Both the position numbers and the translations under genes were made by a program. From Rathayibacter sp. VKM Ac-2857 (lineage in GTDB: Bacteria; Actinomycetota; Actinomycetes; Actinomycetales; Microbacteriaceae): DNA of 64,000 nt. Positions within the stretch are counted from its first letter, which is position 1; each line of letters opens with the position of its first letter. The notes under the pieces are model-generated. The model worked only from the letters and a program-made list of their open reading frames with translations, ran no database searches and was not told the DNA's origin. Shown here piece after piece: positions 53,718-63,402 of this stretch. The DNA lies in the NCBI RefSeq assembly GCF_013205025.1, contig NZ_JABMLE010000001.1:186001-250000 (forward strand), in the 5' to 3' direction.

Positions 53718-55253
53718 CTACGCCGCGCTCACCGACACCTCCACGACCGCCCACGACAGCGCGGGCAGCGCCAGTGTCACGACCGAACCGTCGACCGCCA
53801 CTCCCGCGAGCGGCACGAGCCCGACGGCGTCCTGCGCCTCGAGCGTGTTCGCCGTGTGGCGCGTGCCCCCCGACGGCACCTCCAGCAGTTCCGCGCGCAG
53901 CACCCGGCCGCCCGTGAAGCCGCGCAGCGAGATCGAGACGGCCGATGCGTCGTCGAGTCCGCGGTTGGCGAGGAAGAACGCGATGACGCCGCGATCGGCG
54001 TCGTAGGTCGCCGAGACGTCGACCTGGTCGGCGTCGCCGAAGGTGCCCGCGTCGACCTTGTCGCAGGTCACTGCCGTGCGCAGGATCTGCCCCTGCGCGA
54101 GCGCCGCCATCCGGGCGAACGGCCAGAAGATCGTCTGCTTCCAGGCCGGCCCGTTCTCCTCCGAGCGGATCGGCGCGATCACGTTGACGAGCTGCGCCTG
54201 GTTGGCGATCGAGACACGGTCGCCGTGACGCAGCAGCGAATTGAGCAGGGTTCCGACGACGACGGCGTCGGTCACGCTGTACGTGTCCTCGATGAGGCGG
54301 GGATGCTCGCGCCACGACTGCGAGACAGCGCTCGGCTGGTCGTCGGTGTCGAGCCCCGACTGGTACCAGACGTTCCACTCGTCGAACGAGAGGTCGATGT
54401 ACTTCTTCGCCTTGCGCTTGGCCCGCACGGCGTCGCAGGTCGCGACGACCGACTCGATGAAGTAGTCCATGTCGACGGAGGACGCGAGGAACGACGCCGC
54501 ATCGCCGTCGTGCTCCTGGTAGTAGGCGTGCATCGACATGTAGTCGACCTCGTCGTAGGCGTGGGAGAGGACGGTGTGCTCCCACGAGCCGAAGGTCGCC
54601 ATCCCCGAGTTGGACGATCCGACGGCCACGAGCTCGATGGACGGGTCGACGAAGCGCATCGCCTTGCCGGCCTCCTGAGCGAGCCGACCGTACTCGTCGG
54701 CCGTCTTGTGGCCGATCTGCCACGGGCCGTCGAGCTCGTTGCCGAGGCACCAGAGCTTGATGTCGAACGGATCCGCGGCGCCGTTGGCGATGCGGCGATC
54801 CGACAGGGCGGTGCCGCCGGGGTGGTTGGCGTACTCGACGAGCTCGCGAGCCGCGTCGACGCCGCGGGTGCCGAGGTTGATGGCCTCCATGATCTCGACG
54901 CCGGCCTCCTTCGACCAGTCGACGAACTCGTGCAGCCCGAAGGCGTTGCTCTCCACCGTGTGCCAGGCACCGTCGAGGCGGCGGGGACGCTCGGCCGCGG
55001 GGCCCACGCCGTCCTCCCAGTTGTACCCGGAGACGAAGTTGCCGCCCGGGTAGCGGACGACGGTGGGGCCGAGCTCCTTGACGAGGGCGAGGACGTCCCG
55101 GCGGAAGCCGCGCTCGTCGGCCTGCTCGTGGCCGGGCTCGTAGATGCCGGTGTAGACGCAGCGACCCATGTGCTCGACGAACGAGCCGAACAGGCGACGC
55201 GGCACCGGGCCGATCGTGAAGTCGCGGTCGATGACGATGTGTGCCGTGGGCAT
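53718..55253 (-). CDS. Intracellular alpha-L-arabinofuranosidase, GH51
   Basis: 511 aa. Removes terminal arabinofuranosyl groups from arabinan or arabinoxylan oligosaccharides. Acid/base Glu173 in CLGNELDGPWQ and nucleophile Glu292 in SFDEWNVWYQ; SFVEHMGRCVYTGIYEPGH and VRYPGGNFVSGYNWEDGVG are family signatures. There is no signal peptide, so it acts in the cytoplasm on imported oligosaccharides. ATG with AGGAGCTCC upstream. Last gene of the ABC-transport operon, 62 bp after the second permease. Confidence 0.95.
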   Translation of the reverse strand: MPTAHIVIDRDFTIGPVPRRLFGSFVEHMGRCVYTGIYEPGHEQADERGFRRDVLALVKELGPTVVRYPGGNFVSGYNWEDGVGPAAERPRRLDGAWHTVESNAFGLHEFVDWSKEAGVEIMEAINLGTRGVDAARELVEYANHPGGTALSDRRIANGAADPFDIKLWCLGNELDGPWQIGHKTADEYGRLAQEAGKAMRFVDPSIELVAVGSSNSGMATFGSWEHTVLSHAYDEVDYMSMHAYYQEHDGDAASFLASSVDMDYFIESVVATCDAVRAKRKAKKYIDLSFDEWNVWYQSGLDTDDQPSAVSQSWREHPRLIEDTYSVTDAVVVGTLLNSLLRHGDRVSIANQAQLVNVIAPIRSEENGPAWKQTIFWPFARMAALAQGQILRTAVTCDKVDAGTFGDADQVDVSATYDADRGVIAFFLANRGLDDASAVSISLRGFTGGRVLRAELLEVPSGGTRHTANTLEAQDAVGLVPLAGVAVDGSVVTLALPALSWAVVEVSVSAA

Positions 55254-55315
55254 GGAGCTCCTGACGTAGGTGTGAGGGACGAGTGGGTGCCCGCCCGGGG
55301 GCGGGGGCGTGGAGG

Positions 55316-56227
55316 TCAGCCCTTGAGGCCCGAACCGGTGACGCCTTCGACGATCTGACGCTGGAACGCCAGGTACATGACGATCAGCGGGAGTGCGGCC
55401 AGCAGAGCGCCGGCCTGGATGTCGGCGAAGCGCTGGCCGAACGAGCCCTGCACGGTGGCGAGGCCGACCGGGATGGTCATCAGATTCGGGTTGGAGAGCA
55501 CGAACAGCGGCAGCAGGAGGTTGTTCCACACCCCGACGAACGTGAGGATCACGACGGCCGCGATCACCGGGCGCGAGAGCGGCATGATGACCGACCAGTA
55601 GATCTTCCACAGGCCGGCGCCGTCGATGCGGGCGGCCTCCTCGAGTTCCTTCGGGATCCCGTCGAAGAACTGCTTGAAGATGAACACCGCGATAGCGGCG
55701 GGGACCTGCGGGAAGATCACCGACCAGTAGGTGTTGAGCAGATTGAGAGCGCCGAGCTCCTGGAAGATCGGGATGATCAGCACCTGGCCGGGGATCATGA
55801 TCCCGAACAGGATGAGCAGCAGCACGACGTTGGAGCCGCGGAACTTCAGTCGTGACAGCGCGAAGGCCGCCATCGAGGCGAAGAGGACGGTCAGCACGGC
55901 CGTGACGACCGAGGTGATGCCCGAGGCGAGGTACCAGTTCCAGATGTCACCGGCTCGGAGGAGCGTGGCGTAGGAGTAGAGGGTGGGGTTCAGGTCCTTC
56001 ATGATCGCCGGGGCACCGAGCGCAGCCACCCCGTTGGCCGTCAGTGACGTCTTGAGCGCGAACAGGCTGGGGATGAGCCAGATGATCGCGAAGACGACGA
56101 GGACGACGGCCGAGACGATGCCGAAGGTCCGGTTGCCCGTGCCCACGCGGGCTGCGGTCGGCCTGGCCATCGGTGCCGCACCGGAGATCGGCGACTTCGT
56201 GGCACGAGGAGCGTCGGTGATGGCCAC
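55316..56227 (-). CDS. ABC sugar transporter permease, MalG type
   Basis: 303 aa, six helices. The EAA loop that contacts the ATPase is KELEEAARIDGAGLWKIYWS near residue 210. GTG 56227 follows the MalF-type stop by two bases, with AAAGGCGG upstream. Partner of the upstream permease; the ATPase is not in the window and, as in many actinobacteria, is probably a shared MsiK-like protein. Confidence 0.93.
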   Translation of the reverse strand: MAITDAPRATKSPISGAAPMARPTAARVGTGNRTFGIVSAVVLVVFAIIWLIPSLFALKTSLTANGVAALGAPAIMKDLNPTLYSYATLLRAGDIWNWYLASGITSVVTAVLTVLFASMAAFALSRLKFRGSNVVLLLILFGIMIPGQVLIIPIFQELGALNLLNTYWSVIFPQVPAAIAVFIFKQFFDGIPKELEEAARIDGAGLWKIYWSVIMPLSRPVIAAVVILTFVGVWNNLLLPLFVLSNPNLMTIPVGLATVQGSFGQRFADIQAGALLAALPLIVMYLAFQRQIVEGVTGSGLKG

Positions 56228-56229
56228 GA

Positions 56230-57183
56230 TCAGGCCGCCTTTCGGGTGGCGGCGCGGTCGATGTACTGACGGATCAGCGCGATGGCGACGATGACGATGA
56301 GGAGGAGGACCGACGCGGCGGAGGCCGCGCCCAGGCGGTTGTCCGTGAAACCGACGTTCGTGACGAGGGAGAGTGCGACCTGGGTCGAGATGCCGGGGCC
56401 GCCGGACGTCATCAGGTAGACCTGATCGAAGATCTTCAGGGACGCGATGATCTGCAGCAGGATCACGAGCGTCGTGGTGCGGTTCAGCAGCGGCAGCGTG
56501 ATGAAGCGGATCTGCTGCCAGGGCGTCGCCCCGTCGATGGCCGCGGCTTCGTACAGCTCGCGCGGGATCTCCTGGAGTCCGGCGAGGTAGAGGACGAAGT
56601 TGAAGCCGAGGGTCCACCAGACGGTGGCGATCGCGATGCCGATCATCGCGGTGCTCGGGTCCGCGAGCACGCCGGTCGCGCCGGTGATGCCGAACCAGCC
56701 CTGCGCGGTCGCCCACAGGCCCGTGCCCGGCGTGAAGATGAACAGCCAGATCAGCGAGATGGTCGCCGACGGGAGAATGTACGGCAGGAAGAACGCGAGG
56801 CGGAAGAACCACTGCCCGTGCCGGACCCGGTTGGTGAGGATCGCGAAGACGAAGGCGATGATCACGAGCGGGGGCACCGTGTACAGCGTGAACTGGAGCG
56901 TGTGCCACATCGCGCTCCAGAAGTCGGCGCGCGAGAGCATCTCGGCGTAGTTCGCGACGCCGGCGAACGAGCCCAGACCCGCTCGCACCGTCGAGGTGTT
57001 GAAGAAGCTGGAGACGACCATCCAGACGGCCGGCCCGAGGAGGAAGGCCAGGTAGAAGAGTCCGAAGGGAGCGATGAAGAGCCAGGCTCCCCGGCTCTCG
57101 CCGCGAGTGCGGCGGGATCCCGTGGTGCCGCTACTCGACGTCGATGTCGGGGCGGGGCGGATGAGGGCAGGTGCGGCGGTCAC
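56230..57183 (-). CDS. ABC sugar transporter permease, MalF type
   Basis: 317 aa with six helices and a Ser/Thr-rich N-terminus. EAA loop: RELYEAAAIDGATPWQQIRF near residue 215. GTG with CTGGAGG upstream. Second gene of the operon, 37 bp after the binding-protein gene. Confidence 0.93.
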   Translation of the reverse strand: MTAAPALIRPAPTSTSSSGTTGSRRTRGESRGAWLFIAPFGLFYLAFLLGPAVWMVVSSFFNTSTVRAGLGSFAGVANYAEMLSRADFWSAMWHTLQFTLYTVPPLVIIAFVFAILTNRVRHGQWFFRLAFFLPYILPSATISLIWLFIFTPGTGLWATAQGWFGITGATGVLADPSTAMIGIAIATVWWTLGFNFVLYLAGLQEIPRELYEAAAIDGATPWQQIRFITLPLLNRTTTLVILLQIIASLKIFDQVYLMTSGGPGISTQVALSLVTNVGFTDNRLGAASAASVLLLIVIVAIALIRQYIDRAATRKAA

Positions 57184-57220
57184 GTCGTTGTACCTCCAGG
57201 GGTCAGCGGTCGAGAGCGGG

Positions 57221-58555
57221 TCAGAGGGGGCTGGGGGTGTTCGTGTAGATCGCGAGCTGATCCTGGATGGCCTTCAAGGCTCCCTCGGGCGACAGCGACA
57301 GCTGCTGGACGAGGGCGAGCTGCGCGCCCACGGTGACCTCGAAGGTCGATCCTGATCCGCCGTACCAGGCCGGGTCGTCATAGACGGCGTAGTCGGCCGC
57401 GGACGAGTAGTCGGCCTGCGGTTCGAGCGCCTTGTACTCGGCGCTCTCGAGGGTCGGGAGGTACGCGGGCACGTGGCCGCCCATCGCCCAGGTCTGGCCC
57501 TGGTCGAGCATCGACTTGATGAAGCCCATCGCCTGCAGGCGCTGCTCCGGGGTGCGGTCCTTGCGGGGCAGGACGAAGGTGTGCGAGTCGGCCTGCACGG
57601 CCGGCCTGTCGAACAGCTGCGGAACCGGCACCATGCCGAAGGCGAGGCCCTCGATCGACTGCGCCGTGGTGATCTCCCACTCCCCCTGGAGGAAGATGCC
57701 GGACTGTCCCGTGAACATCGCCGTCTGCGCACCGGCGTAGTCGAGGCCCGTGTTCAGCCAGCCCTTGTCCACCCAGTCCTGGATCGTCGTGGTCACCCGG
57801 AGGAAGGCGTCCTCGTCGACCGAGATCGTCGCTCCGTTGTCGGAGAGGAACGGCGTCACGCCGTCGATCTGGTTGTAGAGCGTCCAGAACACCCGCCAGG
57901 GAGTCGCGGTCTCGTTGACGTTCCCGAAGGTGATCGCCGTGCCGCCGGTGACCTTCGCGATCGCGTCGAGCGCGGATTCGAACGTCTCGAGGCCGGTGAG
58001 GTCCTTCAGCTTCCCGTCCGGATCGAGGAGTCCCGCCTGGCCGCAGATGTCGGAGTTGAAGAACATCACGAGCGGGTGGGTGTCGAGCGGGATCGCGATG
58101 TTCTTATCGTCCGTCTTCTGGGCGTCCCAGGAGGCCGGGTTGAAGTCGGCGGAGGACATGCCGACCGAGGCGAGGTCCTCCTCCGTGATCGGGTCGAGGA
58201 TCCCGCCGTCGTACAGCGGCTTCGCCCGCGTGAGGTGCGCGACCGCGACGTCCGGCGGCTTGTTGCCCACGGTGGCGAGCGTCAGTTTGGAGTAGTACGG
58301 GTTGCCCCACGCGAAGACGGTGGCCTGCAGCGAGCCGGGGCCGCCGTTCGCGTCCGCGTAGCCCGCCTGCATCTCCTGCATCCGGGTGCCGTCGCCGCCG
58401 CCGAAGAGGCTCCAGAAGATGAGCTGCTCGGGGTTGAGCGGGCTGCCGAAGAGGCCGGCTCCGATCGGACTGCTCGCGCAGCCGGCGAGAGCGAGAGTGC
58501 TCGCCGCGGCGAGAGAACCGCCCAGAAACGCCCGTCGGGTGAATGGTGACACCAT
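57221..58555 (-). CDS. Sugar-binding lipoprotein of the ABC importer
   Basis: 444 aa cluster-B (family 1) solute-binding protein. Signal FTRRAFLGGSLAAASTLALAGC has a twin-arginine-like start and a lipobox at Cys26. IFWSLFGGGDGTRMQEM, GNKPPDVAVAHL and WTLYNQIDG are typical of oligosaccharide binders. ATG 58555 with GAGGAGG upstream. First gene of the operon; with GH51 downstream, an arabino-oligosaccharide ligand is inferred. Confidence 0.93.
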   Translation of the reverse strand: MVSPFTRRAFLGGSLAAASTLALAGCASSPIGAGLFGSPLNPEQLIFWSLFGGGDGTRMQEMQAGYADANGGPGSLQATVFAWGNPYYSKLTLATVGNKPPDVAVAHLTRAKPLYDGGILDPITEEDLASVGMSSADFNPASWDAQKTDDKNIAIPLDTHPLVMFFNSDICGQAGLLDPDGKLKDLTGLETFESALDAIAKVTGGTAITFGNVNETATPWRVFWTLYNQIDGVTPFLSDNGATISVDEDAFLRVTTTIQDWVDKGWLNTGLDYAGAQTAMFTGQSGIFLQGEWEITTAQSIEGLAFGMVPVPQLFDRPAVQADSHTFVLPRKDRTPEQRLQAMGFIKSMLDQGQTWAMGGHVPAYLPTLESAEYKALEPQADYSSAADYAVYDDPAWYGGSGSTFEVTVGAQLALVQQLSLSPEGALKAIQDQLAIYTNTPSPL

Positions 58556-58640
58556 GTCGACCTCCTCGTCGTGTGGCAGCGCCCGTGCCAGAACTGTGCA
58601 CGACGGCCCGCGAGCGAGTCGGTCGTAGCGCTTGGACAGC

Positions 58641-58669
58641 AGCGTTACATCGTTGTAACGGGGAGTCAA
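58641..58669 (-). promoter_or_regulatory. LacI-controlled promoter of the arabinofuranosidase/ABC operon
   Basis: -35 TTGACT (complement 58664-58669), 17-nt spacer, -10 AACGCT (complement 58641-58646). The operator CGTTACATCGTTGTAACG (58643-58660, arms of seven) occupies the spacer and the -10, so a bound LacI-type repressor would block RNA polymerase. Leader about 80 nt. Confidence 0.75.
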
Positions 58670-58696
58670 GACCTGTGAGCGAGTCGCCTCGCAGAA

Positions 58697-59719
58697 TCAG
58701 TCCGTGAGTGCCCGGTCCGTCGCGGTGGACGCCCGCGCGATGATCTCGTGCGGGATGAAGATCCGGCGCGGTGGGAGGGACCGGTCGGCGATCCGCTCCG
58801 CGAGCACCGACAGCGTGGTCTCGGCGAAGGCGCGCTTGTCGAAGGACACCGTGGTCAGCGGCGGGGACGCGAAGCGGCCGCCGCGCACGTCGTCGAAGCC
58901 GGCGACGGCGATCTGCTCCGGCACCCGGATGTGCCGAGCGAACAGGATGCTCAGAATTCCGACCGCCATCGAGTCGGTGAAGCAGAAGACGGCGTCCATC
59001 TCGACTCCCGCGTCGAGCGCGCGGGCGAACGCCTCCCCGGCCACGCTCGGAACCCAGTCCTCCGTCATGATCTCGAGGGCCGGGTCGTTCGGCACACCCG
59101 CGGCCGCCAGGGCCTCGCGGTAGCCCTTCGTCCGCGCTCGCGCCGACGCCCGATCGGAGTCGGGGCCGTCCGTCCCGACGACCGCGATGCGCCGATGGCC
59201 GCGCGCGAGGAGGTGCTCGGTCATCTCCCGAGCGGCGGCGACGCTGTCGACGGCGACCCTGTCGACGAGATCCTGCTCCACCTCGCCGATCACGACGATC
59301 GGCGGCAGCTCGGCGGTGCCGACGATGGCGCTCAGCTTCAGGCTGACCGGGTTGAGGACGAGGCCGTCGATGAGGTGCTCGCGCGCACGCGAGAGCAGCT
59401 CCCCTTCGCGGTCGGGGCGCCTGCCGGTCTGCTCCATCTGGATCGACCACCCACGCTCATGGGCGGCTTCCACGAACATGTCGAGCATGGCGGCGGAGTA
59501 CTCGGTGGTCAGGTCGGGGAACGCGAGGGCGATCGCACCGGAGCGGCCGTTGCGCAGACCGCGCGCGCTGAGGTTGGGCACGTAGTGGAGCTCGGCGATG
59601 GCGGCCTCGACGCGCTCCCGAGTGTCGGGCCTCACGAACACGACGCCGTTGATGACGTTCGAGACGGTCTTCGGGCTCACCCCGGCACGAGTGGCGACAT
59701 CCCGGACGGTTGCTCGCAT
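58697..59719 (-). CDS. LacI family transcriptional regulator
   Basis: 340 aa. N-terminal HTH TVRDVATRAGVSPKTVSNVI and hinge NLSARGLRNGRSG, then a periplasmic-binding-like effector domain. Lies just upstream of the ABC operon in the same direction and very likely binds the palindrome at 58643-58660, with an arabino-oligosaccharide or arabinose as inducer (inference). ATG seven bases after a TACTCT -10, leaderless. Confidence 0.93.
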   Translation of the reverse strand: MRATVRDVATRAGVSPKTVSNVINGVVFVRPDTRERVEAAIAELHYVPNLSARGLRNGRSGAIALAFPDLTTEYSAAMLDMFVEAAHERGWSIQMEQTGRRPDREGELLSRAREHLIDGLVLNPVSLKLSAIVGTAELPPIVVIGEVEQDLVDRVAVDSVAAAREMTEHLLARGHRRIAVVGTDGPDSDRASARARTKGYREALAAAGVPNDPALEIMTEDWVPSVAGEAFARALDAGVEMDAVFCFTDSMAVGILSILFARHIRVPEQIAVAGFDDVRGGRFASPPLTTVSFDKRAFAETTLSVLAERIADRSLPPRRIFIPHEIIARASTATDRALTD

Positions 59720-59726
59720 GCGGCCC

Positions 59727-59732
59727 AGAGTA
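59727..59732 (-). promoter_or_regulatory. -10 box of the lacI-type gene (leaderless)
   Basis: TACTCT on the minus strand, seven bases from ATG 59719. No CGTTACA palindrome is seen here, so self-repression is not supported. Confidence 0.4.
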
Positions 59733-59786
59733 GCGCGGCGCTCAGCCCGGGCTGAGCGCCGCGTGCCGCAGAGCGCCCATCGCTCG

Positions 59787-62700
59787 TCAGACCGCCGGAG
59801 CCTCCACGCGCTGGCCGACCACGGCCGAGACGCCGTCCTGGCGCATCGAGACGCCGTAGAGGGCGTCGGCGATCTCCATCGTGCGCTTCTGATGCGTGAT
59901 GACGATCAGCTGGCTCGAGGTGCGGAGGTCCTGGAAGATGCTGAGCAGGCGGCCGAGGTTCGCGTCGTCGAGCGCCGCCTCCACCTCGTCCATGATGTAG
60001 AACGGGCTCGGGCGCGACTTGAAGATCGCGACCATGAAGGCCACCGCGGCGAGCGAGCGCTCCCCGCCGGAGAGCAGCGACAGCCGCTCGATCTTCTTGC
60101 CGGCCGGGCGCACCGCGACCTCGATGCCGGTGGTCAGCAGGTTCTCCGGGTCGGTGAGCCGGATGCTGCCGGTGCCGCCGGGGAAGAGCACCGGGAAGAC
60201 GTCCGCGAAGGCAGCCTGGGTGTCGTCGAAGGCCGAGGCGAAGACCGTCTGCATCGTCTCGTCGAGCTCCTCGATGATCGTCAGCAGGTCGCGCCGGGTG
60301 TTCGTGAGGTCGGTCAGCTGCTCGGTGAGGAAGACGTGGCGCTGCTCCAGAGCCGCGAACTCCTCCAGGGCCAGCGGGTTCACCCGGCCGAGCTGGCCGA
60401 GCTGCTTCTCGGCCTTGTCCAGGCGGCGGCGCTGCTCGTCGCGGACGAACGGGCGCGCGGGCGCCTCCGCATCGGTCTCGTCGGGGACCGGGACCTCGGG
60501 GCCGTACTCGGCGACCAGCACGTCCTCGATCAGGCCGAGCTCGGAGCCGGCGCGCTCGAGCAGCCCGGTGAGCTGCAGGCGCTTCTCGTAGATCTGCAGC
60601 TCGAGGCCGTGCACGCTCTCGGTGACGCTCTGCAGCCGGTCGCGGAGGACGCCCTCCTCGCGGCGCAGCGCCTGCAGCTCCTCGTTCTGCTGCGAGCGGG
60701 CGGTCTCGGCGCGCAGCAGCTCGGCGCGCGACTGCTGCACCGAGCGGTCGACGGAGGCGAGCACGGCGGGGATCGCGCCGGTCACGTCGGCCGCGGCGTC
60801 GTGCTGGCGGCGGCGGATCACCGCGCGGCGGGCGGCCTCGTCGGCGGCCGCGCGGTCGGCCGCTTGCTGGCGCTCGAGCGACTCGCCGCGGGACTGCTCG
60901 GCCCGGACGCGCTCCTTGGCGGTCTCGACGCCGAGGCGCGCCTCGATCTCGCGCTCGCGGGCGGCGTCGACCTCGCGCTGGAGGCCGTCGCGGGCGCTGA
61001 CGTCGAGGACCGGCCGCGGGCGCGAGCGGGCGACGTCCAGCTCGCCCTTCGCCTTCTGCGCGGCGGCCTCGGCGTCGCCGACCCGCTCGGTCGCGATGGT
61101 CAGGGCCTTCTCGCCGCGGCCGAGCTCGGCGGTGGCGCCCTCGAGCTGCGCGCGCACCCGGCCGAGACGCTCGGTGTGCGCGGCGCGGGCGGCGTCGTGC
61201 TCGCGCAGGGCGGCGAGGGCGAGGCGCGACTGCTCCTTCGCGGCGCGGAGGGCGCCGGTCTGCTCGGCGAGGTCGAAGCGGAGGCGGTCGATCCGGCCCT
61301 CGATCTCCTCCAGCCGGCTCGCGGCCGCGTCGCGCTCGGAGACCAGCTCGAGCCGGCTGCGCTGCCCGCCCGCTCCCCCGCTGAGGACGGCGTCGGAGAC
61401 CGAGGCGCCGTCGCGGGTGACCACGGTGACGGGGTGCTCGCCGCCGGCCAGGGCGGGCCAGAGCCGGCGGGCGGTGTCGAGGTCGTCGACGACGACGCCC
61501 TGCTCGAGCAGGGCGAGGACGCCGTCGGGGCCGGTGACCAGGTCGCGGGCGCGAATCGCCCCCTCCGGCACCTCGATCGCGAGGGCAGGGCGGGCGGCGT
61601 CGCCGATCAGCAGCTCGACCCGGCCCAGCTCGCGGCGGATCGCCTCGTCCAGCGCGGCCTCGGCGTGGGGCTGCGAGTCGGCGAGCACGGAGTCGGCGGC
61701 AGCGCCGAGGGCCGCCGCGATCGCCGCCTCGTAGCCGGGGCGGACCTGGATGCGCTCGGCGACGCGGCCGCGGACGCCGTCGAGACGGGTGGCGATCAGC
61801 TCGGCGGAGCCGTCGGAGACGTCGAGGGCGAGCGAGAGGGCGCTGCGGCGGGCGGCGAGGCCGTCGCGCTCGCGCTCGAGGGCGTGCAGCTCCTCGCGGA
61901 GCCGCTCGATCTCGCCCTCGGCCTCGAACACCGAGGACTGCGCCAGCTCGTAGCCCTCGTCGAGCGTGCCGTCGGTGCCGCCGCCCGCCTCGCCGATCTC
62001 GTCCTCGAGCGCGTCGAGCTGGCGCTGAGCGGCCTCGCGGCGCTGCACGGCGGAGTCGAGGGTGTTCTGCGCGCGGAGGACCTCGCCGCGGACGGCGGCG
62101 AGGCGGGAGGCGGCGGTGTCGGCCTGGCCGGTGAGCTTGGACAGCTCGAGGTCGTGCCGGGAGACCAGCGCCGACTGCGCCGCGATCTCCTCGTCGGTCG
62201 CGTCCAGGGCGCCGCGGGCGCGCACCGTCGCCTTCTGCGAATCGGTCCACGCGGTCTCGGCGTCGAGCACGGCGACGCGGAGGCGCTCCAGCTCGGCGCG
62301 CGCCTCCTCGACCATGGGCGCCGTGACGCGCGGCTGCACCGCGGGCTGCTCCGACTCCGCCTCGAGCAGGGCGAGGCGCTGGCCGGCGAGCGCCGCCAGA
62401 TTGCGCAGCCGCTCCTGCACCGACTCCAGCTCGAAAGTGGTGCGCCGGGCATCGTCCACCGCGTCACCGACCATCTCGGACTCGATCCGCGCGGTCCGCA
62501 GCGTGCTCTGCTCGAGCCGCTCCTGCAGCACGAGGCGCTCGCTGTGCCGCTCGCTCTCCGTCCGGGCGAAGCCGTCGAGCGCGGTGCGGAGGGTGACGAC
62601 GTCGTCGGCGAGCAGGCGCGCGCGGGCGTCGCGGACGACCGCGGCGATGGTCTGCGCCTGCCGGGCGACCTCCGCCTGGCGGCCGAGGGGCTTGAGCTGG

Positions 62701-63299
62701 CGGCGGATCTCGCCGGCGAGGTCGGAGAGGCGGGTCAGGTTCGCCTGCATGCCGTCGAGCTTGCGGAGGGTCTTCTCCTTGCGGCGGCGGTGCTTGAGGA
62801 TGCCGGCCGCCTCCTCGATGAAGCCGCGGCGCTCCTCCGGGGTCGCGTGCAGGACGGCGTCGAGCTGGCCCTGCCCGACGATGACGTGCATCTCGCGGCC
62901 GAGACCGGAGTCGCTCAGCAGCTCCTGGACGTCGAGCAGCCGGCAGGCGCGGCCGTTGATCGCGTACTCGCTGCCGCCGTTGCGGAACAGGGTGCGCTTG
63001 ATCGTCACCTCGGTGTACTCGATCGGCAGCGCGCCGTCGGTGTTGTCGATGGTGAGCGCGACCTCCGCGCGGCCGAGCGGGCCGCGGGTGGAGGTGCCGG
63101 CGAAGATGACGTCCTCCATCTTGCCGCCGCGGAGGGTCTTCGCGCCCTGCTCCCCCATCACCCAGGCGAGCGCGTCGACGACGTTGCTCTTGCCCGAGCC
63201 GTTGGGCCCGACCACGCAGGTGACCCCGGGCTCGAAGGCGAACGTGGTCGGCTGCGCGAAGGACTTGAACCCCTTGAGGGTCAGGCTCTTCAGGTACAC
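59787..63299 (-). CDS. smc: Chromosome segregation ATPase SMC
   Basis: 1170 aa. Walker A GPNGSGKSN near residue 32, long coiled coil, hinge domain around 500-650 (GVRGRVAERIQVRPGYEAAI to the VTVVTRDG region), second coiled coil, then signature LSGGERSLAA and Walker B FYIMDEVEAALDD. SMC with ScpAB condenses and separates daughter chromosomes. GTG 63299 chosen since MYLKSLTLKGFKSF is the universal start, with GAGGCGG upstream; the frame stays open to 63677 but that part has no family character. A TACCGT about 35 bp upstream may be its -10. Confidence 0.97.
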   Translation of the reverse strand: MYLKSLTLKGFKSFAQPTTFAFEPGVTCVVGPNGSGKSNVVDALAWVMGEQGAKTLRGGKMEDVIFAGTSTRGPLGRAEVALTIDNTDGALPIEYTEVTIKRTLFRNGGSEYAINGRACRLLDVQELLSDSGLGREMHVIVGQGQLDAVLHATPEERRGFIEEAAGILKHRRRKEKTLRKLDGMQANLTRLSDLAGEIRRQLKPLGRQAEVARQAQTIAAVVRDARARLLADDVVTLRTALDGFARTESERHSERLVLQERLEQSTLRTARIESEMVGDAVDDARRTTFELESVQERLRNLAALAGQRLALLEAESEQPAVQPRVTAPMVEEARAELERLRVAVLDAETAWTDSQKATVRARGALDATDEEIAAQSALVSRHDLELSKLTGQADTAASRLAAVRGEVLRAQNTLDSAVQRREAAQRQLDALEDEIGEAGGGTDGTLDEGYELAQSSVFEAEGEIERLREELHALERERDGLAARRSALSLALDVSDGSAELIATRLDGVRGRVAERIQVRPGYEAAIAAALGAAADSVLADSQPHAEAALDEAIRRELGRVELLIGDAARPALAIEVPEGAIRARDLVTGPDGVLALLEQGVVVDDLDTARRLWPALAGGEHPVTVVTRDGASVSDAVLSGGAGGQRSRLELVSERDAAASRLEEIEGRIDRLRFDLAEQTGALRAAKEQSRLALAALREHDAARAAHTERLGRVRAQLEGATAELGRGEKALTIATERVGDAEAAAQKAKGELDVARSRPRPVLDVSARDGLQREVDAAREREIEARLGVETAKERVRAEQSRGESLERQQAADRAAADEAARRAVIRRRQHDAAADVTGAIPAVLASVDRSVQQSRAELLRAETARSQQNEELQALRREEGVLRDRLQSVTESVHGLELQIYEKRLQLTGLLERAGSELGLIEDVLVAEYGPEVPVPDETDAEAPARPFVRDEQRRRLDKAEKQLGQLGRVNPLALEEFAALEQRHVFLTEQLTDLTNTRRDLLTIIEELDETMQTVFASAFDDTQAAFADVFPVLFPGGTGSIRLTDPENLLTTGIEVAVRPAGKKIERLSLLSGGERSLAAVAFMVAIFKSRPSPFYIMDEVEAALDDANLGRLLSIFQDLRTSSQLIVITHQKRTMEIADALYGVSMRQDGVSAVVGQRVEAPAV

Positions 63300-63390
63300 C
63301 CGGCCGCCTCGCTCCGCTCGAAAACGCTCCCTACGGTACTCGACGGGCTCCGCCGTGCCGCGGAACCGCGCGGTGCGGCCCGGCGGCGTG

Positions 63391-63396
63391 CACACT
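63391..63396 (+). promoter_or_regulatory. -10 box of the GNAT gene (leaderless)
   Basis: CACACT, six bases before GTG 63403; a weak hexamer that fits only by spacing. Confidence 0.3.
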
Positions 63397-63402
63397 GGGG
63401 AC

